A DNA stretch of 64,000 nucleotides, taken from Salminus brasiliensis. Taxonomy: Eukaryota; Chordata; Actinopteri; Characiformes; Bryconidae. How positions within the stretch are numbered: position 1 is the first letter of the stretch; each line of letters opens with the position of its first letter. Positions 12,160-26,500 of the stretch are shown here, piece after piece. The stretch lies in contig NC_132893.1 in the NCBI RefSeq assembly GCF_030463535.1, forward strand, positions 22,388,282-22,452,281. Reading direction: 5' to 3'. Below the pieces are notes generated by a model, which saw only the letters and a list, made by a program, of their open reading frames with translations, ran no database searches and had not been told where the DNA came from. Position numbers and translations under genes: made by a program.

Positions 12160-15100
12160 AGCTCACTTGAGGGGCAACAGATATAGAGACCAAATCAAAG
12201 AGGTTTAGAGTGACCGTGGTCAGGGCCACAGGGGCCAGGGTGAGGGGGTCAGTGGATAATCCCCAAAAACGAAACAGTAACACAGAGGCACACACACACA
12301 CACATGCACACATGCACACTCCTCCCCCCAGCCGGCTAAGACAATGGGGCAGCTGTCAGTGTTGCTGCTTTGTGCATGAGGAAGACTTCTTATCCTTAGG
12401 CCTTTGTGTGTGACCCCTCTGTCTCTGTGACACCCTCAACACACACACATACACACACACACTGAGAGATAGGTCTGCCTTTGTTCTTTTATGTGTAAAT
12501 ATAAATCTTAGTGGTCACCTAGAATAGCCTGTATGCCCAAATGGCAACTAATGCACTCATTGTTGTAACATCTTTGGAAATGCAAATCAGCCATTAACTG
12601 TCATGCTTAGCTTATCTATTTATGGGTTAAAATCTAATCTCATATTAGTGAGCCTCTGATCTCTGCCATGCCTCTCTGATCTGATCCTGTTTTTTGTTTT
12701 TTTTCGATGTATATGAGTGCTACAGTATTGGCATGTTTAATATTAATGTATTGTTGTTATGAGACCTTTAGATTATATACTGTGGTATCAGATATGCCAC
12801 AATATTATGACAAAAAATAGAATAGTTTCCATTGTCCTATTAGAAATGTATTAAGCAAAATAAATATTTTAGCAAAAAAAATGCTGACATTTTTTCTTTA
12901 CCTCTGTATCAAGAATGTATGCTGGTGTAAAAACTACAGTAAATAACAAACTGTGAAATTGTTCTAATGTTAAACTGTGCATTGGGTCGAAATTGCCTAG
13001 TTACTGATGCACCTGGCCACAATATTTCCCTTTCTGGCCAATAAAAAATACAGAGCCTGTGGTCCAACATGCCTTGAAGATTTATTTTGTGTGTTGTTTT
13101 TTTTCTTCGACCCACAATAGCCGGTGTGGCAGCAAGAGGCAGCTTCCTTCTAGCCCTTTGTTTTGGCAGCCATGAAGGCTGGGTCTGTAAAATATGAATT
13201 CAATAGTTAGACGCAGTGCTGATAAGAAAAAGAATCAACAAGACTGAATATGAAAAAAGCACAATATTAAAAAGCAGAATATTCAAAAGCATGTATGCAG
13301 CTTTTGACACAAATACTGTTGAAGCTCAGTGATTGTCAGCAGTGGTTTGACTGGTATGATAAAAGTAAAAAAGTAAAGTGGATCTAGAGGACTCCACAGG
13401 ATTCATCGACAGGGTGACCCGATCTGTCTGCTCCTCTGTAAACTGTTTTTAACGTGTTTGTAACAGTTTGTTATAACATGTTTATAGTGTCCATGTTGAT
13501 TTGCCCTATGAGTAATTACATGAATGGAAGGGGATGTACATTGTGATTAGTCTGTAGCACAAATGGCCAAAGAACGTGTAGGTGCAATGTAATGGCAGTC
13601 TATGTAATGATACAATAAGGGTTTTTAATAGTGTTTGTGATGCATCTTTACTTCTGTGCAGATCCTGCTGTTCCCCAGTCAGCCACCGGCACAGTCGGGC
13701 CGCTTCTCAGTGTCTTTGAGCGGGGAGCTGACCATCAGCGACGTGCACAGTGAGGACTCTGGGTATTATATCTGCCAGGCCATCAGCGTCGCGGGGAGCA
13801 TTCTCACCAAAGCCCTGCTGGAAGTGGAGGACGGTGAGTAACAGCACCAACCCAGTTTCTCTTTGCTTTTTGATTACAGTGTGTGCGTGTGTGTGTGTTT
13901 GTGTGTGTGTGCAATGAGATTCTCCACATACACACTGCCATACAAATCATCCTTCACCCCCTTTACACAGAGACAGTAAGAGTGGATTGATATTTTAATA
14001 TCAGTCTAATAACATTAAGCTTCCAGGTCCATAAATGTAATTGCATTATTTGTGCAAGACTCTATCACGACCGTTTGAGTAATATTTCATTTGTGTTTGA
14101 ACAAACTGCCGCTTTGCCTGGTGCGCCTCGTTTCCCAGAACCGAAATAAATTAGAAACTCTTCAAAGCCGTCCCAAATTAAAATTTCTCCGTCCCCAAAC
14201 GAGCGAGCAGCAGGAGGCAGGGGGGACGTAATCAAAAAGGACAAGCCGCCATCACACTATGCAAATAACCCCTGCAACATATGCCCACTCCCTCCTGTTC
14301 CCCACTGACCGATAAACTGTTTATACATCATGGGTGGAAGTATGTGTGCGTGTGCATACGCATGCAAGCCTTGCAGTGTTGCCCACCAACACAAAACACA
14401 CAAGCCTGTGCCAGAACACCAGCATTAATCAACACATGCTTGCCTTTCAGTGCTACAACAGCAATGCAGTACCGTGTCAGATAGCTAACATTGACTACAC
14501 ACTCTCTCTCTCTCTGTCCTTGTTGAGGGATAGCTGAATCAAAGCAAAAGTCTTCTGAAATGTGATCATATTTCCTGAGCAGATAGTCCTCTACGCTTTC
14601 CTCATGAGACTAATGTGCTCTGTAAAGCACTCCACACTATTACCGAGCACTATAAAAGGGACGAAGCTATTCAGCGACAAAATGACAGTGTAAGGCTGAA
14701 GACATTGAGAAGAATCTACTGTTATAGAGGAAAAAGCAATAAGTACCTCTGAGGTCATGTCTTCATTTTGTAGTTCTCCATTAGCATCCAGAGCCTGTTC
14801 CAAAAGTCTGTATGTAACACCAATGGTTGAAGCTTCTGTGAAGGGACAAAGCACAATGCGGCGACAGGGTGTTGTCTGCTCAAGACAGTGTGAAGGCACA
14901 AGACACTCACATGATGGTTATATGACAATTTTGTCACAATGCACTGTCCATCGCATCTTGTTGCGTATGGGGCTGCATAGCCACAGGCTTTTTTGGCCCA
15001 TTACATTATATTTCTGCTTCTCTGAACCATGATACTTTGACCCTTTTGCGAAGACGACTTCCTGTACAAATGCCAAGTTTAGTTTTCACAAATGCCAAGT

Positions 15101-18100
15101 TTAGTTTAGTTAGGTCTTACTAATCCCAAATAGGAGAAATTAAAAATACACACCACGCAAAAGTCTCAGGAGGATGAAGTATGATGTATATACAACAACC
15201 TAGGTAATCTAGGCCATTTTATTGACATCATTAGAGTGGCAACCTCACCAAAATACCCAGACCTGTAAGCTTTGTGATGCTTGCTTATCAAGTCTTTGTC
15301 TTTGACAGTTGTAGGCTACAGTTTGTGTTAATTAAATGGCAATTAAATGCACACAGGTATCATTTCTCCCATTGACTAAAATTACTTTGAACCAGATTTA
15401 TTACTCGAGCATGTCACACACTAAAAAATGACACAACCTTAAGGACCTATTGTCCATTGTCTTGTCTAACTGACCTAGTTATGTTCATCTCTTCCACATT
15501 GAAAGAGAGACTGTAGGTTCTGAACATGCAGTTCAGATCTCCTATTCCCTTTCTTCCCTGTCTGTAAAGAAACAGAGAATGCTAAATATCGAAGTAAATG
15601 ATGAGTCAATTATTTATTAATGCTTTTAGGTCAACCAAGGGGCCGTTTTGTGGTGGTTGATAAATAAACAGTGAATTATTCATTCAGAGTCTGAAATTCT
15701 GGAAGAAAAAAAAATAAAGCTTAACACACCTACTCGATCTTGTGTAGTAAAGACGTGCTGACTCTGCTGCCCCCAGGCCCTATAGAGCACTGTGCTGGAG
15801 GATTGCTTCTGATCAAACTCATGATTCATCTTAAAGGCTTGATACATGGCTTATGACGCCACACTATGCAAATAGAGCATCCTCATGATTTCTTTCTTCT
15901 CTTGTGATGTAAAAACACATGGAAGTTGATGATTGGCCCTAATGATCGCTGTTCTTTTCAGCTCCTGCATGTTGTCGCAGTTGGAAATCTATAGTAGTGA
16001 TCTAAAGAACCTAAGCACAATTAGGGGGTTTTACTGTGCTGCTTAGTGCTACATTATTTCACCCCATAGATTGTGCTGAGAAAGAGGCAAGCTAAAGTAA
16101 AACAAATGAAAATGAACGAAGGAAAACAAACAATGCTTTTTCCTGCATCAGCAAGACTTTTATGTGTTGTTGTTTTATGTGTTTACAGTTGTCACTTATC
16201 TGCAGATAGCTAGAAAGGTCGTAATATAATGATAGATAACCCACAACTGTTAAAGTGGTTTGGAATCACTTAACTTTTTAAAAATAATCTGTAGATTAAG
16301 AAATAGTAAAAATTAATAATAAAAAAGTAAAAAGCTCTAAGAGTCTTAGATGCAATAAAGCATCGGGAATGTTAATATCAATATACGCAAATCATCAGGT
16401 TAAAAAAATTAATATGTCATGGGCTCATGTCATGGATATACGTGCATATGTCCATATGTGGAACCCATACTGTAAAAATCATCAAATCTTTACTGCCACA
16501 AGATCTAACTAATTTAGATATCTGCACACATTTAGCCTGCTCTGAGTTTCTGCTCTGACTGCTTTTTGCTCAAAACAGAGCTAATTTATATTATATTTTA
16601 TATTAAAGCACAGTAACAAAAACTCTAAGCAATGAAAAGAGATGAGATATGGTCCTAAAATATTAAGGCAGAAATCTTGACATAAATTGCAATAAACAGA
16701 TAAATAACTTTTGCTGATTCCTAAAATATACAGAATGCAATAGCATTCTAATATATTTCTAATATTTTTATATTTGTAAGTTTATAATATGTAAATATAT
16801 ACAATAATATGACAAGTTCTACAATAAAAAATATGATTGCACACATAATAATAAAAATAATAATAATAATATTTTCTTTCGAAAGCTCCATCCGATCGGA
16901 TCCCGCCCATCATCCGCCAAGGCCCTGCCAACCAGACACTTGTTCCTGGAACCACTGCCCAGCTGCAGTGCTATGTGATGGGCAACCCGTTACCCAGCAT
17001 CCAGTGGGAGCGAGATGGGCAAAGGATTCTAGGGAATGACGGCCGCATAACCCTAATGGACAATGGCACTTTACAAATAACAGCACTGCAGGTACTGTAA
17101 ACTGGCATGTGTGAGTATGTGTGTGTATGTGTCTTTGTCTTATGGGAGAGAGAGCTTTGTTTTATATGCATGCTTTGTTCCTTTAAATGCTGGTTCTCAG
17201 GAGACCCTAGCATACAGGCTTGTTTTCGAAGTTTCAAAGTTCCATGTCCCATCTGACAGATACCATATGCTGTTACACTGTCAGATTTGCCGTTCCTACA
17301 ACATTTTCATATTCATCTTGCGAAGCAGCAGAAGGTACAGAAAGGGACGCAGTGTGTGTATGTTGTGCACAGCACTTCAGTCGATGACTGGGTCAGGTGT
17401 GAAGTGTTCAAATTGACAGCTAATAGAAATGTCTCATTTGTGAGCTGCTGTTTCTATCTGCTCTGTGTCTTTATGAGTGGACCAGCTGTCATGCAGGAGA
17501 GGTGTACAACAACAAAGTTGCTGATCATGACAGTAATCAGTATGAACGTACCCTTGTCAGATTAGCATTAGTTTCTGAAATCCATTCATCAGGCAGTGTA
17601 TGTATGTGTGTGTGCAGTCGCGTTCTGTGTGTTTTTAGCTGAGGGGCACACGCCACAATGACCAAGGATGATGGGTTAATTGATTGCGGCCAGGAAAGAT
17701 TAACGATCGCTCAGCCTCTAATTAAATGCTCGTTCGGCTCTAGAGAGCGAGAGAGAGGCCGGGAGAGACAGAGAGAGAGGTCATGTAATCTCTATGAGCT
17801 ACTGTACTCTCAGCAACCCTGCTTTGTAGTCAGTAGTCACTAATGAGTAACTGATTAAAAGTTTCCCTGATTGCCATCTTTTCAGGACCCACATGCAGAG
17901 CTAGTGCTTAGGCTGTTGCATACTTTTTGACAGTCTGAACGCTATGACCATGCTTGCTATGCACAACCAGTATAATTATGACACACCTGCAGTGCAGAAA
18001 CGGGGTGGTAACTACTTCATGCTGCTTCTACAATGGCATAATGCCTACCACAGAAACCACAGAAACTACATAAGCTAGTCTATTTGAGGTTACTTAACTT

Positions 18101-20559
18101 GTTACATTTAGCCTAGGGATCCAGACATATTTTAAAGGATAGGGTATCAGCTATTTTAAGCTCAATCCAGTTTCAACCCAGTTTTTTTGGTGTCCTCTAG
18201 GTGCAATTAGTATTTGCATTACGGAACTATAAGGCTCATTTATATTCTCTTTACATACTAAAAATTATACCTCTGTCTCAAATTATGTAACCGTACTTGT
18301 ATGTGTCCTTTACATTGGCATGGATGTTAAACAGTACATTTACTAGAGGTCAGTTCAAAGTCAAAAGTTTCTGTCAACAACAAACACGGCAATAGTAAAG
18401 GAGGTCGTGCACAAATACAGATGAAATAAACGCAGAATACGGACAGAAGGGCCCGTATCTGTATTTATTATTAAGCATAAATTAGCCTTTACATTGGTTC
18501 TAAAGCTTTGACTGCATTTGTACTTCCAGATGTTTGTCCCTTTTCTGACATTTTCTTTGTGCACGCCACCTAAACCACCAGCATTAAGAACTTTTAGATT
18601 AAGTAACTGGATAGGGGCCAATTTTTTTAATTGATCTACATTATCCCAGCAAAAAAAGAAAAATGTTAATCAACTACAATCAAATAAAAAAAAAAACTAC
18701 ATTCATAAAAGCTTATATTCAGATTTAAATGAGAGAGACTGTGCTGCAGAATAGTAACCCTCTTCTTTCTGGCCTCTGACTAATTTGGCCCTCTTTAGCT
18801 CTCTTAAACCAAAATGTTCATGAGGGACACAACACCACACTGTGTTCTTAACAGATGGCTGTGAAGAGAGCGAGACACACTGACCCAAAAAAAGAAGAGA
18901 AAAGCTGTAAAGAACTTTTACTGTACCAATTAAATCATCAGAGACATACAGTTTTAGTGTACAGTAAAAAAAAAGGAGTGAGAGTGAGTGAGAACAACAG
19001 TCATAGAAGGGCATACATTTATAATCTGAAAGGAGAGGGGAATATTTAGTCATTTGTTGCCTCTCCACTCAAGTAATCAACAGGCACCCACTAACCAGGC
19101 TCAGTTCTCCACCCATTGTATATTAATTGTATTAAATTTATTAAAACATATATTAATTATATAGTAATTTTACAGTATTTATAGTAATTGTCACTGCTAC
19201 ATGCCCCCACATTCAAAAAAGCCATTTTATGGGTAAAAACCCAACTTGTGCCGTAACTCACTGTATACACAGTGCATAATCAATTAAGTGTAGAAGTGCA
19301 CACTCTATGTGGCTGAAAAAAGTTCTGGAGCCGTAACATTAAATGGCTGGTAATATAGGGTCATGCACTGCTGTATGTGTATATGTGTGTGACCTCAGAG
19401 CTGTGAGTGGTGCCCCTGAGCTGTCACAGCTATTAGATCTTAGTCACACAGGGGAAAAAAAACATGCAACATCTTCCACTGTTGTAAACAATTTCAGCCC
19501 TGATCCTGCCCCTCGGTAAGAGAGTAAAAATTTAATGGCTCTCACCTTCCATTTCTGCTCTTCTTCCCCTGTCTCTCTCCTTTCTTTCTGAACACACACA
19601 CACACACTCCGACCCATCCTTACTGACTAACTCTGCTATTGATGACTGTGGGTTGACAACCACTAAACATGTTGGGTTATTTCTGACCCCTGAAGCCAGC
19701 ACAAGGGTTGAATAATATCAACAGGTGGAGGTGGAGCAACACTGGAGCTTTAATTGTTGGTGGTTTCTACTATTAGCCTTTTATTTATAAGACTATCAAC
19801 TCTGCAATCACTGTAAAATGAATGGTTTTCATACCATTAGAAATGTATGCTAGCATAAAAATATCAGTGCATCATCAGCAGGATATATAATAATACTAAT
19901 AAATCTGCTGGACCTTAAAATGATCTTACAAGGCAACCGATATGTCAGTCAGACCTTATCTTATATTTCAATGGATGCTGATAACATCATCCCAGCTGTG
20001 AAGCATGGTGGAGGGAGAATCATGGTTTGGGGCTCCTTTGCTGCATTAGGGCCTGGACGCCTTGCGATCATTAAAGGAGCGAAAAATTCCAACATGTATG
20101 AAAACATTTTACAGCAGAATTATGAGTTAGATAACAATCAGACTACATGTTTTATTAGTCATCAGAGCAAAAATGTAGATCATTCCAGAGATTCCTCTTA
20201 TTTTGCTAGCAACTGCATTTTTACAGTATTTATAAAGTTGCTTATTGAATCTTTTGATTAATATGATGCTATCTAGCCTGGACTGGGGTGAAATCTTCTA
20301 TCAGTCTAGTAACCTTAGTTCATAGAAGCTATGTGTGGTATGTGGTCCAGCAGTGTAAGTAGGGGTGATGGAAGTTAAGGACCTAGGAGTGGAGATTTAT
20401 TGCAGTGCCGGAGTGTCTGCAGGCTTTATGCTGTAGTGTGTCCATACGAACACTGACCCTGATCTTGCTGTTGCTAGGAAACGGACTCGGGGGTCTACAC
20501 CTGTGTCGCCTCCAGCTCCAGCGGGGAGACAAGTTGGAGTGGAGTACTTACTGTGAAAG

Positions 20560-20595
<36 letters not shown>

Positions 20596-23500
20596 CACAC
20601 AAATACTTATCTCTTGTTTGGTAATGTAATAAACAAGACCAAGAATTCCAAGTCCAAGAATTTAAGGTATACACTTAAACTATATAGGTCAAGTTGTGGG
20701 GCTAGACTTTAGTTCATCACTCTTATAACTACATAACCAGAAATTTAGACTGAATAATGAAATTAATATTAATGAATAATACTTATCAATAATAATTAGC
20801 CAGTTAATAGACTAATATTTTGTTCTGTGTGTATGCGTTACAGATAGTGGGGGCATGACTTTAGCTCCTGCCTCAGAGCCCTACCAGCTGCCTGGTCCGC
20901 CCCAGAAGCCCGTTGTGACAGACGTGACCAAGAACAGTGTGACCTTAACCTGGCAACCCAACGCCCATGAGGGCGGCGCTGCAGTCACATCTTACATCAT
21001 TGAGGCCTTCAGGTATGCACTGTGTACTGCAGCAAACCCTCTCCCTCACGCATAATGCATACATGAGCACATATAAAGGCGGCCACAATCAGAACTGAAA
21101 ATCACTGTTCACATTACCATGCAATAACAAATATGTGTTACATATATTATGAAGAAAGGCGATACATTTGGGCCTCTTTGTGAATTTATCCTATCCGAGT
21201 CCGAAGCTAATTCAGGACCACCAACACCAACCAAACACCAGATTGTTTAATTATTTATAGTTATAAAATAAGGAAGGGCAAATAAAGTAGAGAGCAAAAC
21301 TAAAACCAGTAAAACGTGAAATTTGGGTCCAACCCAAGCCTAACAAATATTGAAGAAATGATGTCTGATCTTGTCCAAACCCAGCTAAACCTGAAGTCCT
21401 GTCAGATTGGACAAATATTACAAGCCTTTCTCCCACTTGCATTCCAGCGTCTTTTTTTCCCTCTGCTAGATTTTAGTACCTCACGCCAGCGGCAGCTCTT
21501 GTAAGACATTCTTCATTTTTTTATTAATTGAGTGTCAGTGTGTCAGTGATGCTGGCCAAGCGTGACAGACACGAGGAAAGTATAGCCCTGTGGGTGCCCT
21601 ATCCTTGACCCTCTCCCTCTCTCTTTCTCGTGCTCTCTCTCTCTCTTTCTCTCTTTTTATATAAGCTCACATATTCTTCCCAGTGACCTCTAACCTACAC
21701 TTAAGGCTCCTATTGCCCTGCAGCTATAGAATCCATATCTTCTTGCTTTTTTTGGAACACCATCCTCCACATGCAATAAGTTTAGCAGCACAGCCCAGAC
21801 AGACTGAGGGCTGGAATATGACATGCTAATGAATTCAAAACGCAGTCCGCCCGGACAGCTCTTTAGGCTATTGTAAGCCTGCTGAAACGGGGCTAGCTCT
21901 AATTACAGACCCAACGTCCTGTGGGCTTCAGAAGCGAGGGCTCATAGAGGGTGCAATACAAGCCATACAGCAGTACCACACACACAAATACACACACACA
22001 CACACACACAAATACAAATACATATACACACACAACACAGGGCTTCATCTCTCTCCTTCTGGGCCCCTAGGGCAGTGGTTTGCAGTAGCGACCCAAAATT
22101 GATTCTTTATAGAGTGCTCTGGGGGTAAATGGCATGTTTACAATAACATTTCCTTGCCTGAGGTGCTGAGGGACATGGAGGGAAGGAAGATGGAGGATGA
22201 GACGTGTAGAAGGATAGAGGGTGAGAGGAAGGAGGGGTAGAAATTGAAGGAGAGGAAGGAGAGAGAATGAAGAGAGGAAGGTGACACCTTTAAATTGAAA
22301 CGTTCAGATTTACGATACCACCAGCTCTAGACTGTGTGCTGGTGAAGAATGCATATGAAGGACGAGAAACGAGAAGGTTCAGTCTCAAACCTACGGGTTC
22401 CTCAGTGGTTCTTGAATGAATGAATGTGCAATGAATGAAACTGCCTGAATGTGGCAGTTCTAGATGTAGAACCTTCAGTCATGTGGAGCTTTATTAAATT
22501 TTAAAACGATTCTCTACACTCACACATATTTACAAAAACTTCAGGAAACCAAAAGGGTTTCTTCTGTGGAATTACGGTGAAGAACCCTTGTAAGCACCTT
22601 TATTTTAAGAAAAGAGTGTCTTCTTTTTCATATGTTTAAGCATTCTTTATGAAGAAGGGTAGAGAATGGAGGAGAGAGCATGCGACAGGAGAGAGAGGTG
22701 TGCATTCTCTCAGAGCCGATGGCCAAAGTGACCTTGGATTTATGGCCTCTCTGGCAGCGCTTCAGGCTGAATATTTACGAGCCTCCCGGTGCTCCTGGCT
22801 CTGTGTAATGGTGCAGGTTGGCTGCGCAGGGGCTGCGTCTGCAGCACGAGGAGCCGCAGGGGGGAAATAAAACGCTAAACGTGGCACACGTGATGGCTGC
22901 AGTAAACAAGGATGCTGGTTAACTGCAGACAAATGAAGAGACATAGAGCAAAGCTACTGCCGCTGTGGACAGATGTGCAGCCTTAAAATTCATGACCACT
23001 TTTATTACACAGGGAGATGTATAATGTGAATCTAATCTAGCTTTACACCTGCAGGGACTGAACAGAGTCTCTTGTGCAGCTTTTCTGAAATGTGATTATT
23101 CTCGGATTTGGAAGACCTTGGAGAATCTTCGTTTCTTTTTTTAACTGAGCCTAGCACTGCAAAGTTCTCAAGATTGAGAGAGCTGCTACATCCTCCTGAA
23201 GAAAAAAAAACACTCTCATGAGACATTTACCTAAGTTGCCAAAGTAGCAATACACTTACTGACAGTAGCCCAGCATCTGTTGCTGCACAATTTGTCGATG
23301 CTATCCACCAATGGAAAGTGGCTGGCATAGGGCCACTGTTTATATTAGATATGGTTTGGGTGGTGGACCCTTCTTGTGTTGCCATGGTACAAACATATCA
23401 TGGTTTTTAACCATTATGAAACACCCAGTGGTTCCCAACCCTGCTCTGGAAGCACCCCCTGTCATATTTTTCAGTGCTTACTCTAATCCCAACATGCATG

Positions 23501-26500
23501 ATCCAGCTAATCAGCTAATTAACAAATCCTTCCTGAGTTGAAGGTAGTATATTAAAGCAGAAAAACATTAAAATGTGCAGGGCAGGGTGTTCTCCAGGGC
23601 CAGGATTAGGGACCACTGCTCTAGCTCATTGTCAGTGGTCAGTTTCTAATCACAGGACCACCTGTTGACTGGATATTTCTTTGGCTGATGGACTGTTTTT
23701 CTCAACCCAGCAGAGCTAAAATCCTAATTCCGAAGTCTTTGGTTCAAAGCAGGTTCGATATGAGAGGTTCATTTATCTGTCTTGTATCGCCAGTTTGTGC
23801 TGTGCACACTGGTTGCATTCAGCTGTTTGGTTCCTGGTGTGTAAGCCCTGCTCCTGCTAAAAATAGCCCTGTCATCACAGAGCACTGTCATACATCCAGG
23901 AACCCAGCGGTGCCTTACTTCAGCAATGAGCAGCAGCATCCAGCAGAGCATGTAATGGCTATCTCCAAGCTCACAGATGATCAGCAATGACACTGACATT
24001 CACAGCTGAACCACACGCAGTTCCCACAGTGATGCTGTAAATGAAAAGGTAGTGCTAAAGTGAATGTAGTTTGTGCTGGGATTTTCTGCTCAGGTGGTTG
24101 AATTGTCTAACGCTTGTTTCCGCTTTGCAGGTCTGAACGACAGTGAAATGTGATGTCATGTAAAAAATAGTCATCTGTTCAATTAAGATGTTTTTGTATT
24201 TTTTGTTCTGCAGTCAGTCGGCGGGTAGTACGTGGCAGACGGTCGCAGATCTGGTGAGGCTTGAGAAGCACACAGTCAACGGTCTCTCTCCCAACACCAT
24301 CTACCTGTTTATCGTGCGAGCGGTCAATGCCTATGGCCTGAGTGACCCCAGCCCAATCTCGGAGCCAGTACGCACACAAGGTGCGTATCTGGGATGGTTC
24401 AACTGTGGAGTGCATCTTGACGATGCAGTAAACTGCACCATTAATAAATGTGAAAAATGTGGAGGACACTGAACACCTAGCCTAGCAGAGTTGTGTTTGG
24501 GATGCAGGTCTATCAGGGATCTGTTTTTGATCCAAATAAGAGGCCCTCATACTCACACATTTCTATAGAAAAATAGTTCTTCAGGGAATCAAAAGTAGTT
24601 CTGTTGCATTGCTCAAAGAACCTTTTATAGCACCTTTATGTTAAAAGTATAGGCTCAGACCTAGATCCTGTAAAGCTGCTTTGTCTCAAACTCCACTTGA
24701 CTTCACTTGGCTGCTGTCTGTTTGAATGCATGGAAATATGTGGTATATTTTAAAAAATAGTCACATACAGTGAGTTTTTTTGAGTATACTGATGTTCTGA
24801 TGGCTGCCATTCTGTTTATGTTTAGACGTGAGTCCAACGGGACAGGGAGTGGATCACAGACAGGTGCAGAGGGAGTTGGGGGAGGTGGCCGTGGAACTGC
24901 AGCAGCCTGTGCTGCTGACTGCATCCAGTGTACAGCTCACTTGGACTGTGAGTACTGACCACATCCACCTTCTGAATTCACAGTGTAGCTTTACTTTATG
25001 TCACATGAGCAGGTCTACTGGTTCCATGCAGTAAAATTACAGAGGTAACCTGTGCTCTGCTGTACCAGTTTAGGCTAAACGGCAAATGTACAGCAAAATT
25101 AAACTACAAATAAAGACAAATGTATATGCTTTCCACAGTGCAGCCTGTCTGCTGCGTAACTTTTCTTGCTACTTTGGTTGCAAGGTCAGTTCACACAACA
25201 AGATCATGTTGTAATTACTGCACTAAGTGTCCTCCCTGTCTCTCTCGCTCTGTCACAGGTTGACCGACAGTCCCAGTACATTCAGGGCTATCGGCTGCTG
25301 TACCGGCTGGTGGGGGGCTCCTGGCTCCAACAAGATGTTAAGGCAGCCCCAGAGCGCAGCGCTGTCCTCAGCAACCTGCTAAAAGGCACAGAGTACGAGG
25401 TCAAAATCAGACCATATTTTAATGAATTCCAGGGCATGGACAGCCGTCCACTGACCCTCCGCACGCCTGAAGAAGGTGAGTAACCTTTCATATTAGGTGA
25501 CAGAATTTAGATCCTTAAATCAAGAATCCTTACATAGCTTTTATTACAGGCTCTAGAAGTTTTTATATTTGCACAGTACACTTAAACTTAGACACTTTCT
25601 GGAGCCAAGGATGACTTTTTAACTTGTTATTGTCTCTCTTGCCAGTCCCCAGTGCCCCGCCTCAGGCTGTTACTGTGTCAACAGTCAAACTCAGCAACAG
25701 CTCCAGCATTAGTGTTTCATGGCAGCCTCCCCCTGCTGAGATGCAAAATGGAGTCATCCAAGAGTACAGGGTAAGAGGATTGGCCATTCAGGTAGAAAAT
25801 TGAATGGAGCAGCCCAACAAGATTTCTATCTGAGGGACATGCAGCACTGGACCTTATACATTTGAGTTTGAACTGTTATAACCAAGGGGAAAACATAATT
25901 CTTTCATTCTGCCTGATCAGCAAATACAAGATAGTGGAATATAAGCTTATTTAGAGGATGTATACTTAGGGATTCATTTACATGCATAAGTATTTATAAC
26001 AACAATAGCTACTTAGGTATTTATGAAGAGCTTAAGTCTGTTTTTGCAATATGACATGGCTTAGTACTGAGGTTATTGAGAATATGTATGACCCTATCCT
26101 CTTTGCTATGGAGAACAAATTCCTTAATGAAACACATCAAAATTGTCATGGTCACACAAGATACTTATATTTCCAACAGTGCAACTTTACAGAAGATGGA
26201 AAATAAATATCTTAACCATAAATGGAAGTCACTCTGTTATTCTGGTTGATCTTTTAGCACTGTTGCCAACAAAAGCATTCAGTGGTGTATCTGCCTTGTT
26301 TTTAGCTGGGGTGATTACTGACCAGTGCACTGTGTCCTTTCCAGATATGGTGTCTGGGGAATGACTCGCAGACACGCTACCACATTAACCAGACAGTAGA
26401 TGGAAACGTACTGTCCACTCTGGTGAAGGGCCTTTTGCCAGGGGTGCTCTACCAGGTGGAGGTAGCAGCAGTGACCAGTGCTGGAGTGGGCACACACAGC

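Larger units (their letters stand above)
10753..13661 (+). other. robo3 intron within Ig4
   Basis: It contains a partial nonautonomous element (11622-11775), TG and CA repeats at 12128-12157 and 12290-12305, and otherwise AT-rich DNA with no gene. Confidence 0.85.
21013..24213 (+). other. robo3 intron within FN3-1
   Basis: It contains a CT tract (21605-21655), a CA repeat (21958-22032), balanced islands at 21800-21935 and 22720-22900, a GGTTCTTT-type stretch at 22540-22620, and a foldback element at 23426-23618. Confidence 0.85.

Noticed and set aside
24179..24469. 96-codon open frame on the - strand
   Set aside because: It is the antisense of the robo3 FN3-1 exon.
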